Positions 16,658 to 25,659 are shown, counted from the first letter of the stretch. The stretch is 48,398 nt of DNA from a virus (IMGVR_UViG_3300021375_000044:1-48398); one strand, 5' to 3'. Numbers and translations are program-made. The notes: generated by a model not told the origin, from the letters alone.

Positions 16658-16992
16658 TATGCATTACCCTTTGTCTTAGTAAACTCATTAAAGTTTATTA
16701 CTTCACCTGTATTCTCATCTTTTATTTCTTGGTTTTCAATCTCATTCATGAGAACCTGTTGCCTGTGATCCATTACTGTATCATAAACATAATCGTCGTA
16801 GTTCATAACATCTATTGCTGAAGTAAACATACTGGCTACATGGACGAGATCTCTTAGAACATGTTGCGGTAGTGAAAAATCATCACCTACTACTATACCT
16901 GTAGTCACGTTACCATTCCAATCTTCTATATCCTTAGAGGAAGCAGGTCTTATTATTACGGCAATCTCATCATCGTCTAATGTGTAGGGCAT
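16657..16992 (-). CDS. Hypothetical early protein
   Basis: A 111-residue acidic protein (MPYTLDDDEIAVIIRPASSKD, middle LPQHVLRDLVHVASMFTS). The central helix and the MNYDDYVYDTVMDHRQQ segment are distinctive, but I cannot name the family. The gene is separated from the endonuclease I gene by one base and abuts the DUF3310 gene. Confidence 0.75.
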   Translation of the reverse strand: MPYTLDDDEIAVIIRPASSKDIEDWNGNVTTGIVVGDDFSLPQHVLRDLVHVASMFTSAIDVMNYDDYVYDTVMDHRQQVLMNEIENQEIKDENTGEVINFNEFTKTKGNA

Positions 16993-16993
16993 A

Positions 16994-17449
16994 TTACTTT
17001 CTTCTTTCTGTCTTGAGGACTATACGATCTAACTTAGTACATTGTCCTTTCTCTTGCAACCATTCTTCTGGAATAATTCTATGCGCCCACTTGAATCCGT
17101 TCTTCTCACACCACTCAAAATTTCTTTGCTTAGCACCTTTGTTTATCTTAGCTTTAGCGTTACTAAATACAAAGCGTATGTCTAGCTCTGGGTGTTGTCT
17201 TTTTATTTCAAGATGCTTGCGTCTGTCATCAGGATCAAACTTTCCTTTGGTTTCTATTATGATACCATTGTCTAGCTCAAAGTCTGGTGTGTATGTACGA
17301 TAGCGTAGGTCTTCCCATTCTATCTTTAGTTTCTCGTAACGTACTTTCTTTTGTCTAGTCTTGAGAAAAAGAACGGCCTCTTCCTCAAGGCCGGACTTAT
17401 ATTTACTAGCATTGTGCCTACGTCTGTAGCCCTTTGCAAACCTAGTCAT
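16994..17449 (-). CDS. Endonuclease I (T7 gp3-like Holliday junction resolvase)
   Basis: About 151 residues from ATG 17449; an in-frame GTG at 17467 would add six residues, but GAGG is better placed for the ATG. SGLEEEAV supplies the N-terminal catalytic Glu; YTPDFELDNGIIIETKGKFD supplies Asp, Glu and Lys of the PD-(D/E)XK site. The C-terminal half (RFVFSNAKAKINKGAKQR, CEKNGFKWAHRIIPEEW) is highly typical of T7 endonuclease I. It resolves branched DNA before packaging and helps degrade host DNA. Confidence 0.92.
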   Translation of the reverse strand: MTRFAKGYRRRHNASKYKSGLEEEAVLFLKTRQKKVRYEKLKIEWEDLRYRTYTPDFELDNGIIIETKGKFDPDDRRKHLEIKRQHPELDIRFVFSNAKAKINKGAKQRNFEWCEKNGFKWAHRIIPEEWLQEKGQCTKLDRIVLKTERRK

Positions 17450-17648
17450 CAGACGGTGCTTCCTCACCTGTCAATAACTGTTTGAGTTCAGCTATCTTAA
17501 CTTTAAGCATAGCATCTGTACACTGTGCATTTAACTGATGGCCTTCTGTGACCCTTTGTAAATGTTGTACAAGATTAAGGACATTCTTTGCCTCATCTGT
17601 AAAGTCTTCAATAGTATATTCTACTTCATCTAAAGTAACAGTTGTCAT
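17442..17648 (-). CDS. Small protein resembling DUF6447
   Basis: A 68-residue helical protein (MTTVTLDEVEYTIEDFTDEA, then LQRVTEGHQLNAQ). The VTLDxxEY...DFTDEAK opening followed by two helices resembles a small phage family I remember as DUF6447. It overlaps the endonuclease gene by 8 bases and the exonuclease gene by 4. Function unknown. Confidence 0.75.
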   Translation of the reverse strand: MTTVTLDEVEYTIEDFTDEAKNVLNLVQHLQRVTEGHQLNAQCTDAMLKVKIAELKQLLTGEEAPSDD

Positions 17649-18502
17649 TGTGTTTCTTCCTTTATGTATGTGTAATTAACGACAGGTTTTATGGCGGCTT
17701 GACTTACAAGAGATTCTCTTTCTTGTAGATTAGGCCAACATTTCTTTTTATGATCACACCAGTTACAAGTTTTGTTTAGCTTCATATTACCACTAGGTTT
17801 TCTACGGTATGTTTCTTCCTCTGGTTCAAAGCATCTAGCAAACGGCTCATCATTATTTATATAGTCTACCGTACCCTTTATAGTTTCTAATACTGTTTCA
17901 CTATCTGCTTCTTCTGCAGGTACGTACTTGAACTGACCATTAACTTTGTTGATAACCCACCAACCACCTACCTCTTTGCCTGAGGCTTTTGCATAACCTA
18001 CAAGTTGAGCTACGTAGCCGAAGTCATCAGCATTCTTTAATGTGTTATAGTCAGTAAACTTATTATCATAACCCCAAGGCGTAGTAGATTTAACGTCATC
18101 TACTTTGTCGTCTAGGATCATGTCATACTCACCCTTGATAGAGACATCACCTAGATCTAAGGTTACGTTGTCGTTGTCTTTAAAGTCTACCTTAGAGGCA
18201 CGTAGTATCCCCTTGAAGATAGCCTCTGACCAATCACCCATCAACATGTTAAGCATGAAGGATGTTGGTTTGTTTTCTTCAGTCTCTGGATCATTCTTAG
18301 CAAACCATAGCTGACATCTAGGCTTACCTATATTAGACATACGTAATCTAAATGCGTCACGAGGGCCACCATTGAACTGTTTGTGTAAAGAGGTAACCAC
18401 ATCAGCGGCTACCTGCTCTATTATTTCATCACTCATAGATGCCTTACCTTCTATAGCAGAACGTAAGAAAGAGTGTACTGATAACTCAGCAGGGTGGATC
18501 AT
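17645..18502 (-). CDS. RecB/Cas4-like PD-(D/E)XK exonuclease
   Basis: A 285-residue protein. IKGEYDMILDDKVDDVKSTT carries Asp of motif II and the D-x-K of motif III, followed by the QLVGYAKAS helix. One Cys near the N-terminus (RCQLWF) and a C-terminal CNWCDHKKKC triad form the four-Cys set that holds an iron-sulphur cluster in Cas4/AddB-type nucleases. In podoviruses this position is usually held by the gene 6-type exonuclease used in recombination and host DNA breakdown. It lies beside the unknown protein at 18499-19362 and near the polymerase. Confidence 0.85.
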   Translation of the reverse strand: MIHPAELSVHSFLRSAIEGKASMSDEIIEQVAADVVTSLHKQFNGGPRDAFRLRMSNIGKPRCQLWFAKNDPETEENKPTSFMLNMLMGDWSEAIFKGILRASKVDFKDNDNVTLDLGDVSIKGEYDMILDDKVDDVKSTTPWGYDNKFTDYNTLKNADDFGYVAQLVGYAKASGKEVGGWWVINKVNGQFKYVPAEEADSETVLETIKGTVDYINNDEPFARCFEPEEETYRRKPSGNMKLNKTCNWCDHKKKCWPNLQERESLVSQAAIKPVVNYTYIKEETQ

Positions 18503-19362
18503 CCCTCGAACTCTTTAACTTCTACGATAGATCCTACTAACTCTGCATCTTCAGAAGACATAGATGAGTTAACTATTTCATCATGCTTACTCTCTACCCA
18601 TGTGTTAGTATTAGTAATCCAATCAAGGAAAGACTTTAGTGTATGACTATCCTCTGGTTGGTAAGGAACTTTTATACCTAACGAAGGAACAATAACAGCA
18701 TACTTGCCACCACTATTCATGTCACGCTTGGCACTACCTAGATTAAGTGTGTGCTCTACAGGTGTAAGTTTCTTAGCCATGATCTGAGCTAAGGCGGAAT
18801 CAATAGCTTTGTTTGACTCAGTATTCCTTGAGTCCATTACGAATGGGATCTCTTCATCGTGACCCTTCACTGCATTGCCTTGCTCATCAATAGGTTTGTC
18901 TAACTTTACCATACCGAGCATAACTTTTGTACGCTTTACGTCACGTATCACTGACTTTGTTTCTTCTGGTAAAGCTTTAAAGTCTTTGATGTAACCTGAT
19001 GGCCTACCACAATTATGTCTGCCTGATGTATCCTTCAAGTCTACATTCAGATTTCCCGAAAGTAATGTCTTGTGCATAGTGTTTGCACCTGCATCCCATC
19101 GTTGCCATTGCATACGCTGAGAGAATAATCTCATTGTAAGTGTCTTACTATATACAACTTCACCGTCAGGCATTGTAACTTGGTAAGACCCAATAGGCAC
19201 AACGATCTTCTCGTCTCCCTCTGAATCTTCTACGGTAATAGCTGAGTGTATTTGTTTAATACGTGCCAGTGTGGATTGAGATCCGCCTGTTGATGTTGAT
19301 ATGCCCATAGCTTCCGATAAGGACATTCCTTCTATGTTTAATGTTTGTAACTGTGTGCTCAT
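18499..19362 (-). CDS. Conserved protein of the replication module, possible ssDNA-binding protein
   Basis: A 287-residue protein of unrecognised family. Residues 40-125 are beta-strand-rich (KIVVPIGSYQVTMPDGEVVY, TMRLFSQRMQWQRWD), with aromatic residues suitable for single-strand stacking. The C-terminus ends in acidic VEVKEFEG, as in phage ssDNA-binding proteins. Being between the polymerase and exonuclease genes makes an SSB-like role plausible, but this is inference from position and composition only. Confidence 0.75.
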   Translation of the reverse strand: MSTQLQTLNIEGMSLSEAMGISTSTGGSQSTLARIKQIHSAITVEDSEGDEKIVVPIGSYQVTMPDGEVVYSKTLTMRLFSQRMQWQRWDAGANTMHKTLLSGNLNVDLKDTSGRHNCGRPSGYIKDFKALPEETKSVIRDVKRTKVMLGMVKLDKPIDEQGNAVKGHDEEIPFVMDSRNTESNKAIDSALAQIMAKKLTPVEHTLNLGSAKRDMNSGGKYAVIVPSLGIKVPYQPEDSHTLKSFLDWITNTNTWVESKHDEIVNSSMSSEDAELVGSIVEVKEFEG

Positions 19363-19409
19363 AACTTTTCCTTTATGTATGAGGGTTTCTGGGATGCTAA
19401 GTTATAGCG

Positions 19410-21488
19410 TCAAACGTCCTTTGTGTCAAGCCAATTCGGGCCTATCTTAGCTTCTAATAATAAGGGTACATTCATCTTAACCTTATAATACTTATAGATG
19501 ATCTCATTCAGATCCATGTTCAGGGTATTGATGATCTCTATCACCTGATCCTTCTCGTATGGATGTATGTCTATCACCATTGAATCATGCACACTGTTGA
19601 CTACCTTAGATCGCATAGACATAAGCCTATCCTCTAACTCTAGTAGTACTACAGGTACACAATCACCAGTGGCAAACCCTTGCACCGGATAGTTCTTTAT
19701 CATGGTGAAGTTAGTGGGCATACCATTGGATCTTCTCTCTGTGTTAGGGAAAGCATACTGCCTACCACCAACGTTAGTAATCTTCTGAAAGCGTATGGCC
19801 TCATCGCCTAACCTCTTGTGCCATGCCGCTATACCTGTGTACTTCTTAATGAAGTGTTTGTAGTACGCCGCCTCAGAAGGGCTTCTACCGTACCCTGTAG
19901 CCCCGAAGAGAGGGGCAAAGGTATGTGCCTTAGCATCTTGCCTAGAGGTAGGTTGACCTGCTTCTGTGATAATCCTAGCAGTGTAACTGTGTACGTCAAA
20001 ACCTGTAGCTATCTCTTTCATGGCTGTATAATCTTGAGATAAGAATGCGGCTACACGAAATTCTAGCTGAGCAAAGTCAGCCTCCATAACGTAGCCACCC
20101 TCCCATCGAGACACGAACACCTTCTTAACAGGGAACGTACCACCTCTCGGCATGTTCTGCATGTTAGGGTTACGCCCTGAGAACCTACCTGTACTGGTGA
20201 TGTGTTGGGTTAGACCTACGTGTAGGAAGCCATCCTCTTTTGTGAATACAGATATACCCTCAACAAAACTAGACAGGTAGCTACTAATAGCGGATAGACG
20301 TTTAAGATCTCCTAAGAAGTCAAGCGCACTGTCCATACCATTAGCTCTAGCAGTACCCATCAAAGTATCCAAGTTATCCTTGCCTGTACTAAAGCCGTTA
20401 GCACTTACCCACTTCTTTGAGGGAGGCATGAAGCCTAGCCCTGCCATCTGATTAGTCTCCTTAAGTTGATAGCCTCTAGCCTCGCAAGGCTTACACTTGT
20501 TAGGCCTAGCAAACTTAGTACCATCTTTCTTGATACGGTACACACTACCCTTACCCTTACACTCAGGACAGGTGAACGCTGTAGTCTTCCGTATCATTGT
20601 ACTGTTACCGTTAACTTTAAACTTATAATCTCTTTCTGACATGACATGATCAAACAGTTCTACCCACCTTTTCTTATTGATAGGCCTCCTACTGTATACA
20701 ACCTCTGACATCTGAGCAGGGCTATTAAGATTGATAGGTGTGTCACCCATGAGGTTACGTACCTTGATGCTTAGCCTACCTTCAATCTCTGCCTTCTCTT
20801 CTTCGAACTGCTTACGTACTTCTTCTAAGGCTTTCAAGTCTACCTTGATACCTGACGAATACATACGAGATAGTGCCAAGCATACCTTGAATGTTATGTC
20901 TCTTATGTTACGTAATGATTCACTCTCAGGTTGAGCATAGTCTGACTCAATGTCTAAATACAAAGCACGAGTAGTAGATAGATCACACTGTAAGTAATAT
21001 GTAAGTTCCTTGAGAGGTATCTCATTTGTATTGTAACCATCCTTAAAGTATTTCTTTAGAGTGTCATCCTTCTGGAAGTCTAGCTTACGTCTTATCGCAC
21101 ACTCACCTAACGCCAGTGACTTCTTCTTGAAAGCCCCAGTGTACGTCATCTCAATGTGATTGCCTCTCATCAGTACATACTCAGCTAACATGGTATCATA
21201 TATAAGACCGTCATACTTGAACCCACTCTCCCATAGCCAAGGCATATCGTGTTGCCCATTGTGTAGGATTAGTAGTGTTGTTCTATCTAGATAATCTTGT
21301 AGTGCTTTAGCTTGACTACCATCATAGTCATTAGCTTCAACGTGATCAAAGTTATATATGGCTTGCTTACCTGATACAACTTCCTGTACGCCTACTTGTA
21401 CTAACTTGTTGCTTGCCTCGAAAGGATCGAGGTGCATCTTGCCACCCCTGTGTGTGACTGTGTTCTCTACATCAAGAACTAATTCCAT
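19410..21488 (-). CDS. DNA polymerase I (family A) with DnaJ-like zinc insertion
   Basis: A 692-residue replicative polymerase. The 3'-5' exonuclease comprises LDVEN (Asp6, Glu8), LHNGQHDMPWL (Asp81) and YYLQCDLSTT (Asp169). The insertion at about 300-340 has CPEC (307-310) with KGKG, and CKPC (332-335) with GY, like half of a DnaJ central domain. The polymerase motifs follow: MEADFAQLEFRVAAF (A), RQDAKAHTFAPLFGATGYG (B) and NSVHDSMV (C). This zinc insertion marks HMO-2011-type phages. AGGAG lies just ahead of the ATG. It acts with the adjacent helicase and primase. Confidence 0.95.
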   Translation of the reverse strand: MELVLDVENTVTHRGGKMHLDPFEASNKLVQVGVQEVVSGKQAIYNFDHVEANDYDGSQAKALQDYLDRTTLLILHNGQHDMPWLWESGFKYDGLIYDTMLAEYVLMRGNHIEMTYTGAFKKKSLALGECAIRRKLDFQKDDTLKKYFKDGYNTNEIPLKELTYYLQCDLSTTRALYLDIESDYAQPESESLRNIRDITFKVCLALSRMYSSGIKVDLKALEEVRKQFEEEKAEIEGRLSIKVRNLMGDTPINLNSPAQMSEVVYSRRPINKKRWVELFDHVMSERDYKFKVNGNSTMIRKTTAFTCPECKGKGSVYRIKKDGTKFARPNKCKPCEARGYQLKETNQMAGLGFMPPSKKWVSANGFSTGKDNLDTLMGTARANGMDSALDFLGDLKRLSAISSYLSSFVEGISVFTKEDGFLHVGLTQHITSTGRFSGRNPNMQNMPRGGTFPVKKVFVSRWEGGYVMEADFAQLEFRVAAFLSQDYTAMKEIATGFDVHSYTARIITEAGQPTSRQDAKAHTFAPLFGATGYGRSPSEAAYYKHFIKKYTGIAAWHKRLGDEAIRFQKITNVGGRQYAFPNTERRSNGMPTNFTMIKNYPVQGFATGDCVPVVLLELEDRLMSMRSKVVNSVHDSMVIDIHPYEKDQVIEIINTLNMDLNEIIYKYYKVKMNVPLLLEAKIGPNWLDTKDV

Positions 21489-21501
21489 AGTCTACTCCTT
21501 T

Positions 21502-22734
21502 CTATGCTAAGTACTGTGACCTAGCTCCATCTAATGTGCATGTAATCTTACCATGCCATCCTCCTTGTAGCTTATTCTTAGCTATAACTAAATACCTTTG
21601 CGAATCATCTGCGTCATCTGCCGTGTCAGCTAGTACAGGGTTCTTAGATATCAACACCATCAAGTCAGCCTCAGCCGCCTTGCCTGTCTTAGATCCTTCA
21701 AGCATAGACTGATCAGGGTTGACCATACCTTCTGCGGCGGCAGACAACTGAGACATCCATATGATAGCACAACTGTATTGCTTAGCTATGTTACGTGCAT
21801 GAATAGCCGCATTCTTAAGGTACACATCTGACTTGTCGCTACTCTTAACGGCAAACTTATCTCCCATATCTAATACAACAATGTCAGGGCGATAGGCTTT
21901 GATGATAGCCTCTACCCACGCCATATCCTTACCGGTACTGTCATACAGATTGATCTGCTCTCGTACTGGCTCGTAACGTGTGGCGGCTAGGGCATAGTTA
22001 CCCTTGACCTCTTCCATAGATAAACTTGATGCGGCACTAAGATACCTAGCACCTACACGTTCATATGATTCCTCATTACAAAGTATTAAACACTTAGCAC
22101 CCTGAGATGCAAAGCCATTAGGCGCACCCAACAGAGATGCATGGAAGCTTGTCTTACCTGTGTTAGGTCTAGCACCTACTATAACTAAGTGACCTCCACT
22201 GATACCTTCTACCTGTCGTGATAGGCTAGGTATATTAAACTTCCATTGAGACTGTATAGCATTAGCCTTGAGTAGATGGTCTATAGTTATATCACCAAAC
22301 TCTATGTTAAGGTTAGGTGTGAAGTCATCCTGATATTTCTTTACTAAGTTACGTAAAGGCTCAAGGCTATCAAGCGATCCATTGACGTAATCAAATCCTA
22401 TGTTAGCTACCTGATTACCTAACACCTGTTGAAATAGCTTAGACAATACTTCATCAGCTATGTCTTGGTTCATAGGTTGCTCACGAGCTACACGTTTAAA
22501 CAAGTCATTGTACACCTGCTTAGTAGCAGTAGTCATGGTGCTATTGTTAGCAAAGAACAAAGCCTCTAGCTCTGATGCAGTCAGGCTACGGTCATACGTA
22601 GCCATAGCGTAGTCTAGTGTCTGCTTCATCTTGCGAACATCTTTACTGAACAACTCATCAGGGCATCGTATACCCTTGTTGTTATCGTAGAACTCTTTGT
22701 TCATCAAAGTCCTAATGAGTGCGAGTTCCATCAT
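21502..22734 (-). CDS. DnaB-type replicative helicase
   Basis: A 410-residue RecA-fold helicase. The N-terminal 150 residues form the primase-interacting helical domain. Walker A is GARPNTGKTSF (187-197), Walker B is DIVVLDMGDKF, and IIWMSQLS is the sensor strand with Gln. KTGKAAEADLMVLI and NKLQGGWHG complete the hexameric helicase motifs. It overlaps the primase gene by 23 bases, and the SD sequence for its ATG lies inside the primase gene, so translation is coupled. T7 carries the same two activities fused in one protein. Confidence 0.92.
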   Translation of the reverse strand: MMELALIRTLMNKEFYDNNKGIRCPDELFSKDVRKMKQTLDYAMATYDRSLTASELEALFFANNSTMTTATKQVYNDLFKRVAREQPMNQDIADEVLSKLFQQVLGNQVANIGFDYVNGSLDSLEPLRNLVKKYQDDFTPNLNIEFGDITIDHLLKANAIQSQWKFNIPSLSRQVEGISGGHLVIVGARPNTGKTSFHASLLGAPNGFASQGAKCLILCNEESYERVGARYLSAASSLSMEEVKGNYALAATRYEPVREQINLYDSTGKDMAWVEAIIKAYRPDIVVLDMGDKFAVKSSDKSDVYLKNAAIHARNIAKQYSCAIIWMSQLSAAAEGMVNPDQSMLEGSKTGKAAEADLMVLISKNPVLADTADDADDSQRYLVIAKNKLQGGWHGKITCTLDGARSQYLA

Positions 22735-23518
22735 TTATCATCTCCTTTAATCTATCTTGATCTGTGTCTAACTTATATTTTATGTCGTCGTCAAGCCTCA
22801 ATGCCTTAACTGTTTTACCTGTCCATGCTTCTACTTCTCTCTTATAAGCTAACGTCTTCGTCATAGCATCGGGGTCTAACCCTATGATAACCTTATAGAA
22901 ATCTCCAATGTGTTCCATCTGTGCCAGACCTAATGACGTACCTAAGATAGCTAAGCCTGTAGTGTTAGGAGATATCTGAGCTACAGCTACGGCACTGATC
23001 ACATCCTCTACTACTACGCATACACCATTGGGTGTACCTAGTACACGTTTATATACAGAGGCATTACCTGTGTACCTGTACCACTTAGGTATAGCTCCAT
23101 CCAAGGCACGGCCTACTGCATCTACTACCACACCTTTATCATGTATAGGAAAGACTGCACGTCTATCTTTAACGTCATACAATACATCCTCGTTGGTTAG
23201 ATCCCATCGCTTACAGAACTTGTGTAGTAGTGTGTGCTCTAAGGTAGGGTTAACGACATACTCAGGGTAGGCCATAGGTTCTAACTCTTTGCGTATAGGT
23301 ATGTCTCTATTTTGCATATGGTTACGTACCTCTAAGGCAGTCATGCCTGTAGTAACTGCACCACGTACACCACACCCTAACTTATAACAGTTGTACACTA
23401 CGATACCACCATCCTTAGATGCCGTGAATGTGTTGTTACCATGACAGTTAGGACAAGACATGCGTGTAGTCTCACCCTCACCTAGACATAGCCCATCTAC
23501 AAATTCTTTTATATTCAT
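22712..23518 (-). CDS. DNA primase (zinc finger plus TOPRIM)
   Basis: A 268-residue primase. Cys22, Cys25, Cys44 and Cys49 (CPNC...CYKLGC) form the template-reading zinc site. A TOPRIM-like core follows: VCVVVEDVISAVAV with the catalytic Glu, and VIIGLDPDAMTK with the DxD metal site. Size and order match the primase half of T7 gp4. It sits between the recombinase and helicase genes with short overlaps on both sides. Confidence 0.9.
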   Translation of the reverse strand: MNIKEFVDGLCLGEGETTRMSCPNCHGNNTFTASKDGGIVVYNCYKLGCGVRGAVTTGMTALEVRNHMQNRDIPIRKELEPMAYPEYVVNPTLEHTLLHKFCKRWDLTNEDVLYDVKDRRAVFPIHDKGVVVDAVGRALDGAIPKWYRYTGNASVYKRVLGTPNGVCVVVEDVISAVAVAQISPNTTGLAILGTSLGLAQMEHIGDFYKVIIGLDPDAMTKTLAYKREVEAWTGKTVKALRLDDDIKYKLDTDQDRLKEMINDGTRTH

Positions 23519-24423
23519 TTGTTGTTGCTCCTCTTGTTCAGTGCATTGCTTGCACCCTTCAATGTATTAACTAAGTAAGGCTTAACACTCTGTGGATTAC
23601 TGTGTCCACTAACCTGCATGATACCTAGTGTATCTACACCTGCCTCAACCATCTCAGTTATACCTGTCCTACGCAAGTCTAATGCAGTCAGATCTTTAGA
23701 TAGCTTAGCTTCCTCTTTAACTTCATTCACTAACCTGTGTATGTCAGTTGAATGATACGCTGTGTAGACACCATTGTAAGGCTCAGGGCGAGGTGCTACG
23801 TAAGGTTGGAAGCCGAAGTCAGTCTCTTGTTGCACTAACATACTACATAGTGTGTCACTGATAGGTAGATGCACATCAGCCCTACGTTTACTTTGCTCTA
23901 AGTCTAAGCGTTGTGCTTTTAAGTCAAGGTTGTTCCATGTAAGTAGGCGCATGTCACCTACACGTTGCGCCCACTCGTATGCCATGTGTACAATCAACCC
24001 AATGCTACGCCATTCCCAGTTACTGTAAGCTGTATCTAAGAAAGATGTCACTTCTTCTTGAGTCCATTTAACTTTACGTTTCTTCTCCTTGGTACGTTGA
24101 AGTAAGGATACAGGATTACTAAGCAATGCCTCGTGTCGTATCGCTGTATTGAATACGATACCTAGACATGTAGCTATGTAGTTAGCCTGACGTACACCCT
24201 TACTCTCTAACCAAGTATCATAACCTAATGTTATATGTTTAAACTTCAGGTCTTTTAGTTTGATGTTACCTATAGCTTTATTGTTCTGCACCTTGGTAGC
24301 GCAAGCATGACGCAGATTTAAATCATAGTCATACTTGCTACGCTGACTTAAAGCAGAATACTTAGGTGTTCGCATGTAGTATTCACACGCATACTCAATA
24401 GTATTACTGGGTTTAAGTTCCAT
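23515..24423 (-). CDS. Tyrosine recombinase (integrase family)
   Basis: A 302-residue protein with an N-terminal SAM-like core-binding region and a C-terminal catalytic domain. Arg154 (EWAQRVGDMRLL), Lys179, Arg251 (LDLRRTGI), His274 (VSGHSN) and the nucleophile Tyr283 (VKPYLV) are all present. The box II His of HxxR is Leu248 here, a tolerated change in some members. It could integrate the phage or resolve concatemers. I see no tRNA-like attachment site beside it, so lysogeny is not shown. Confidence 0.88.
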   Translation of the reverse strand: MELKPSNTIEYACEYYMRTPKYSALSQRSKYDYDLNLRHACATKVQNNKAIGNIKLKDLKFKHITLGYDTWLESKGVRQANYIATCLGIVFNTAIRHEALLSNPVSLLQRTKEKKRKVKWTQEEVTSFLDTAYSNWEWRSIGLIVHMAYEWAQRVGDMRLLTWNNLDLKAQRLDLEQSKRRADVHLPISDTLCSMLVQQETDFGFQPYVAPRPEPYNGVYTAYHSTDIHRLVNEVKEEAKLSKDLTALDLRRTGITEMVEAGVDTLGIMQVSGHSNPQSVKPYLVNTLKGASNALNKRSNNK

Positions 24424-24435
24424 TCGTTCTCCTTT

Positions 24436-24525
24436 CTAAAGTATACCACTACCTACTCCGAAGAGTACATATAGTACTATTAGTATTACTACCCATTTTA
24501 CTAATGTCTCAAACCATATAAGCAC
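24436..24525 (-). CDS. Possible 29-residue membrane peptide
   Basis: GTG at 24525 opens a frame encoding a single transmembrane stretch (LVKWVVILIVLYVLFGVGSG) and fits exactly between the flanking genes, ending just before the SD of the recombinase gene. No other frame fills the gap. The start lacks a strong SD and is GTG, so this is a moderate call. Confidence 0.4.
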   Translation of the reverse strand: MLIWFETLVKWVVILIVLYVLFGVGSGIL

Positions 24526-24527
24526 TA

Positions 24528-24827
24528 TTAGTCTGTCTCATGGTAGTAATACGCCTTGTCATCATCTGGTAGTACACTATCAGCCCAACTCCATACGTCC
24601 CCGTTATCTTGAACCTTAGCTCTGAAGTTAAAGAGGTGGTCTATCTCATTGCTCTTGTGTCTAATGTCTCTTAGTGCACTGAGATCTACATCTAGTGTCT
24701 CGCCTACGTCATTCAACATGTTGTTGATTGCGTTATACAAATCTAAAACCTTTACTGTATCATCCTTTGTTAAGGTTATGTATCTCTTCTGGCTAAACTT
24801 CTTTTCTGGTCGTGTATGATTCTTCAT
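24528..24827 (-). CDS. Hypothetical early protein
   Basis: A 99-residue protein. The N-terminus is basic (MKNHTRPEKKFSQKRYITLT), the middle helical (TVKVLDLYNAINNMLNDVG), and the C-terminus acidic, ending YYYHETD. Well spaced SD (AAAGGAG) ahead of the ATG and a 4-base overlap with the gene before it. No recognisable family. Confidence 0.75.
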   Translation of the reverse strand: MKNHTRPEKKFSQKRYITLTKDDTVKVLDLYNAINNMLNDVGETLDVDLSALRDIRHKSNEIDHLFNFRAKVQDNGDVWSWADSVLPDDDKAYYYHETD

Positions 24828-24967
24828 TTGTTATTCTCCTTTAGGTTAACTTCTATGTCTTTAAGTAGTTGTTTCATTTCTGTATCGTCACTCATGTCTG
24901 AACGAGCAAAGCTTTGCTTTACCATCTTAAGTAATCTAAGTTCTAGTGTTGTACTGATAGGCATCAT
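24824..24967 (-). CDS. Hypothetical 47-residue protein
   Basis: Starts ATGATG right after GGAGG and overlaps the preceding stop; stop overlaps the next ATG. The product begins MMPISTTLELRLLKMVKQSF and ends VNLKENNK, a short amphipathic helix. SD strength and both junctions support it as a real gene. Confidence 0.65.
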   Translation of the reverse strand: MMPISTTLELRLLKMVKQSFARSDMSDDTEMKQLLKDIEVNLKENNK

Positions 24968-25230
24968 ACACCTCCATCTATTACAACGAAGCGAGACTCA
25001 GTGCCTCTGGTTTCGTAAGGGTTGAGTAGTACGTGTCGTAAATCTTGTTGTAGTTCTGAATCCATGTTGGATAGATCTGTACGTACTGACTTCTCTGATA
25101 TCTCAAAGTCATACTTAGGGTACACTCGTTGTAGTATTTGTAGCATTAGGTTAGCACCCTGAGGTGTCTTACATGTAGTGATCCTACATAGCTTGTCGTT
25201 GTATGTTACGCATAGATTGTATTTAGTCAT
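24964..25230 (-). CDS. Hypothetical early protein
   Basis: An 88-residue protein (MTKYNLCVTYNDKLCRITTC onward, ending SRFVVIDGGV). Three Cys in the first 20 residues, no zinc pattern. Preceded by a good SD (AGGAGACAAGCAC). Function unknown. Confidence 0.75.
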   Translation of the reverse strand: MTKYNLCVTYNDKLCRITTCKTPQGANLMLQILQRVYPKYDFEISEKSVRTDLSNMDSELQQDLRHVLLNPYETRGTESRFVVIDGGV

Positions 25231-25244
25231 GTGCTTGTCTCCTC

Positions 25245-25415
25245 TTAAAACAATTTGGATAGTGAAAATATAGCAAGGGAAAAGATATATCCCATGCCGA
25301 TGAAAGCAAAGCCTACAAATATAATTGTAGCTATCTTAGCTATGATGTCGTCACGTCTGTCTTTACGTGCTTGTACTGTTACTGGTTTACTTTTGTAATA
25401 AGGTTTGTTCTTCAT
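25245..25415 (-). CDS. Small inner-membrane protein, 56 residues
   Basis: Begins MKNKPYYKSKPVTVQARKDR, a basic cytoplasmic tail, followed by one transmembrane helix (IATIIFVGFAFIGMGYIFSL). AGGAG lies 5-10 bases upstream of the ATG, and its own 3' end supplies the SD of the next gene. Topology suggests N-in. Possibly an early host-takeover membrane protein; no family known to me. Confidence 0.7.
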   Translation of the reverse strand: MKNKPYYKSKPVTVQARKDRRDDIIAKIATIIFVGFAFIGMGYIFSLAIFSLSKLF

Positions 25416-25416
25416 A

Positions 25417-25659
25417 TCAATACTCCTCTTGTACTAGGTCATCTAATTCTACGTCATTCTCACAGCTACCGAAGTCTAGCTTGGGTGCAGTATAAAACAT
25501 TATGCCTCCATCAGGCCTCTCAACTGGGTTGCCCTCGTCATCGTGTACTGTGAACACAACGTCCCACAATCGTATGTCTGTAAAGCCTTCCGGTATGCTA
25601 GGCTCATACCATACGAACTTACCGTTCTCATCTAAGTCAGGTACTCTGTCACCACTCAT
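25417..25659 (-). CDS. Hypothetical acidic early protein
   Basis: An 80-residue acidic protein (MSGDRVPDLDENGKFVWYEP start, VELDDLVQEEY end). The beta-like centre IRLWDVVFTVHDDEG is distinctive. Highly acidic small early proteins in phages are often inhibitors of host enzymes or DNA mimics, but nothing here shows that. It overlaps the Mom-like gene by 4 bases. Confidence 0.75.
   Translation of the reverse strand: MSGDRVPDLDENGKFVWYEPSIPEGFTDIRLWDVVFTVHDDEGNPVERPDGGIMFYTAPKLDFGSCENDVELDDLVQEEY

Noticed and set aside
22712-22734. Programmed frameshift joining primase and helicase into a T7 gp4-like fusion
   Set aside because: The helicase has an ideal SD and tandem ATG in the overlap, and there is no slippery sequence; coupled separate translation explains it.
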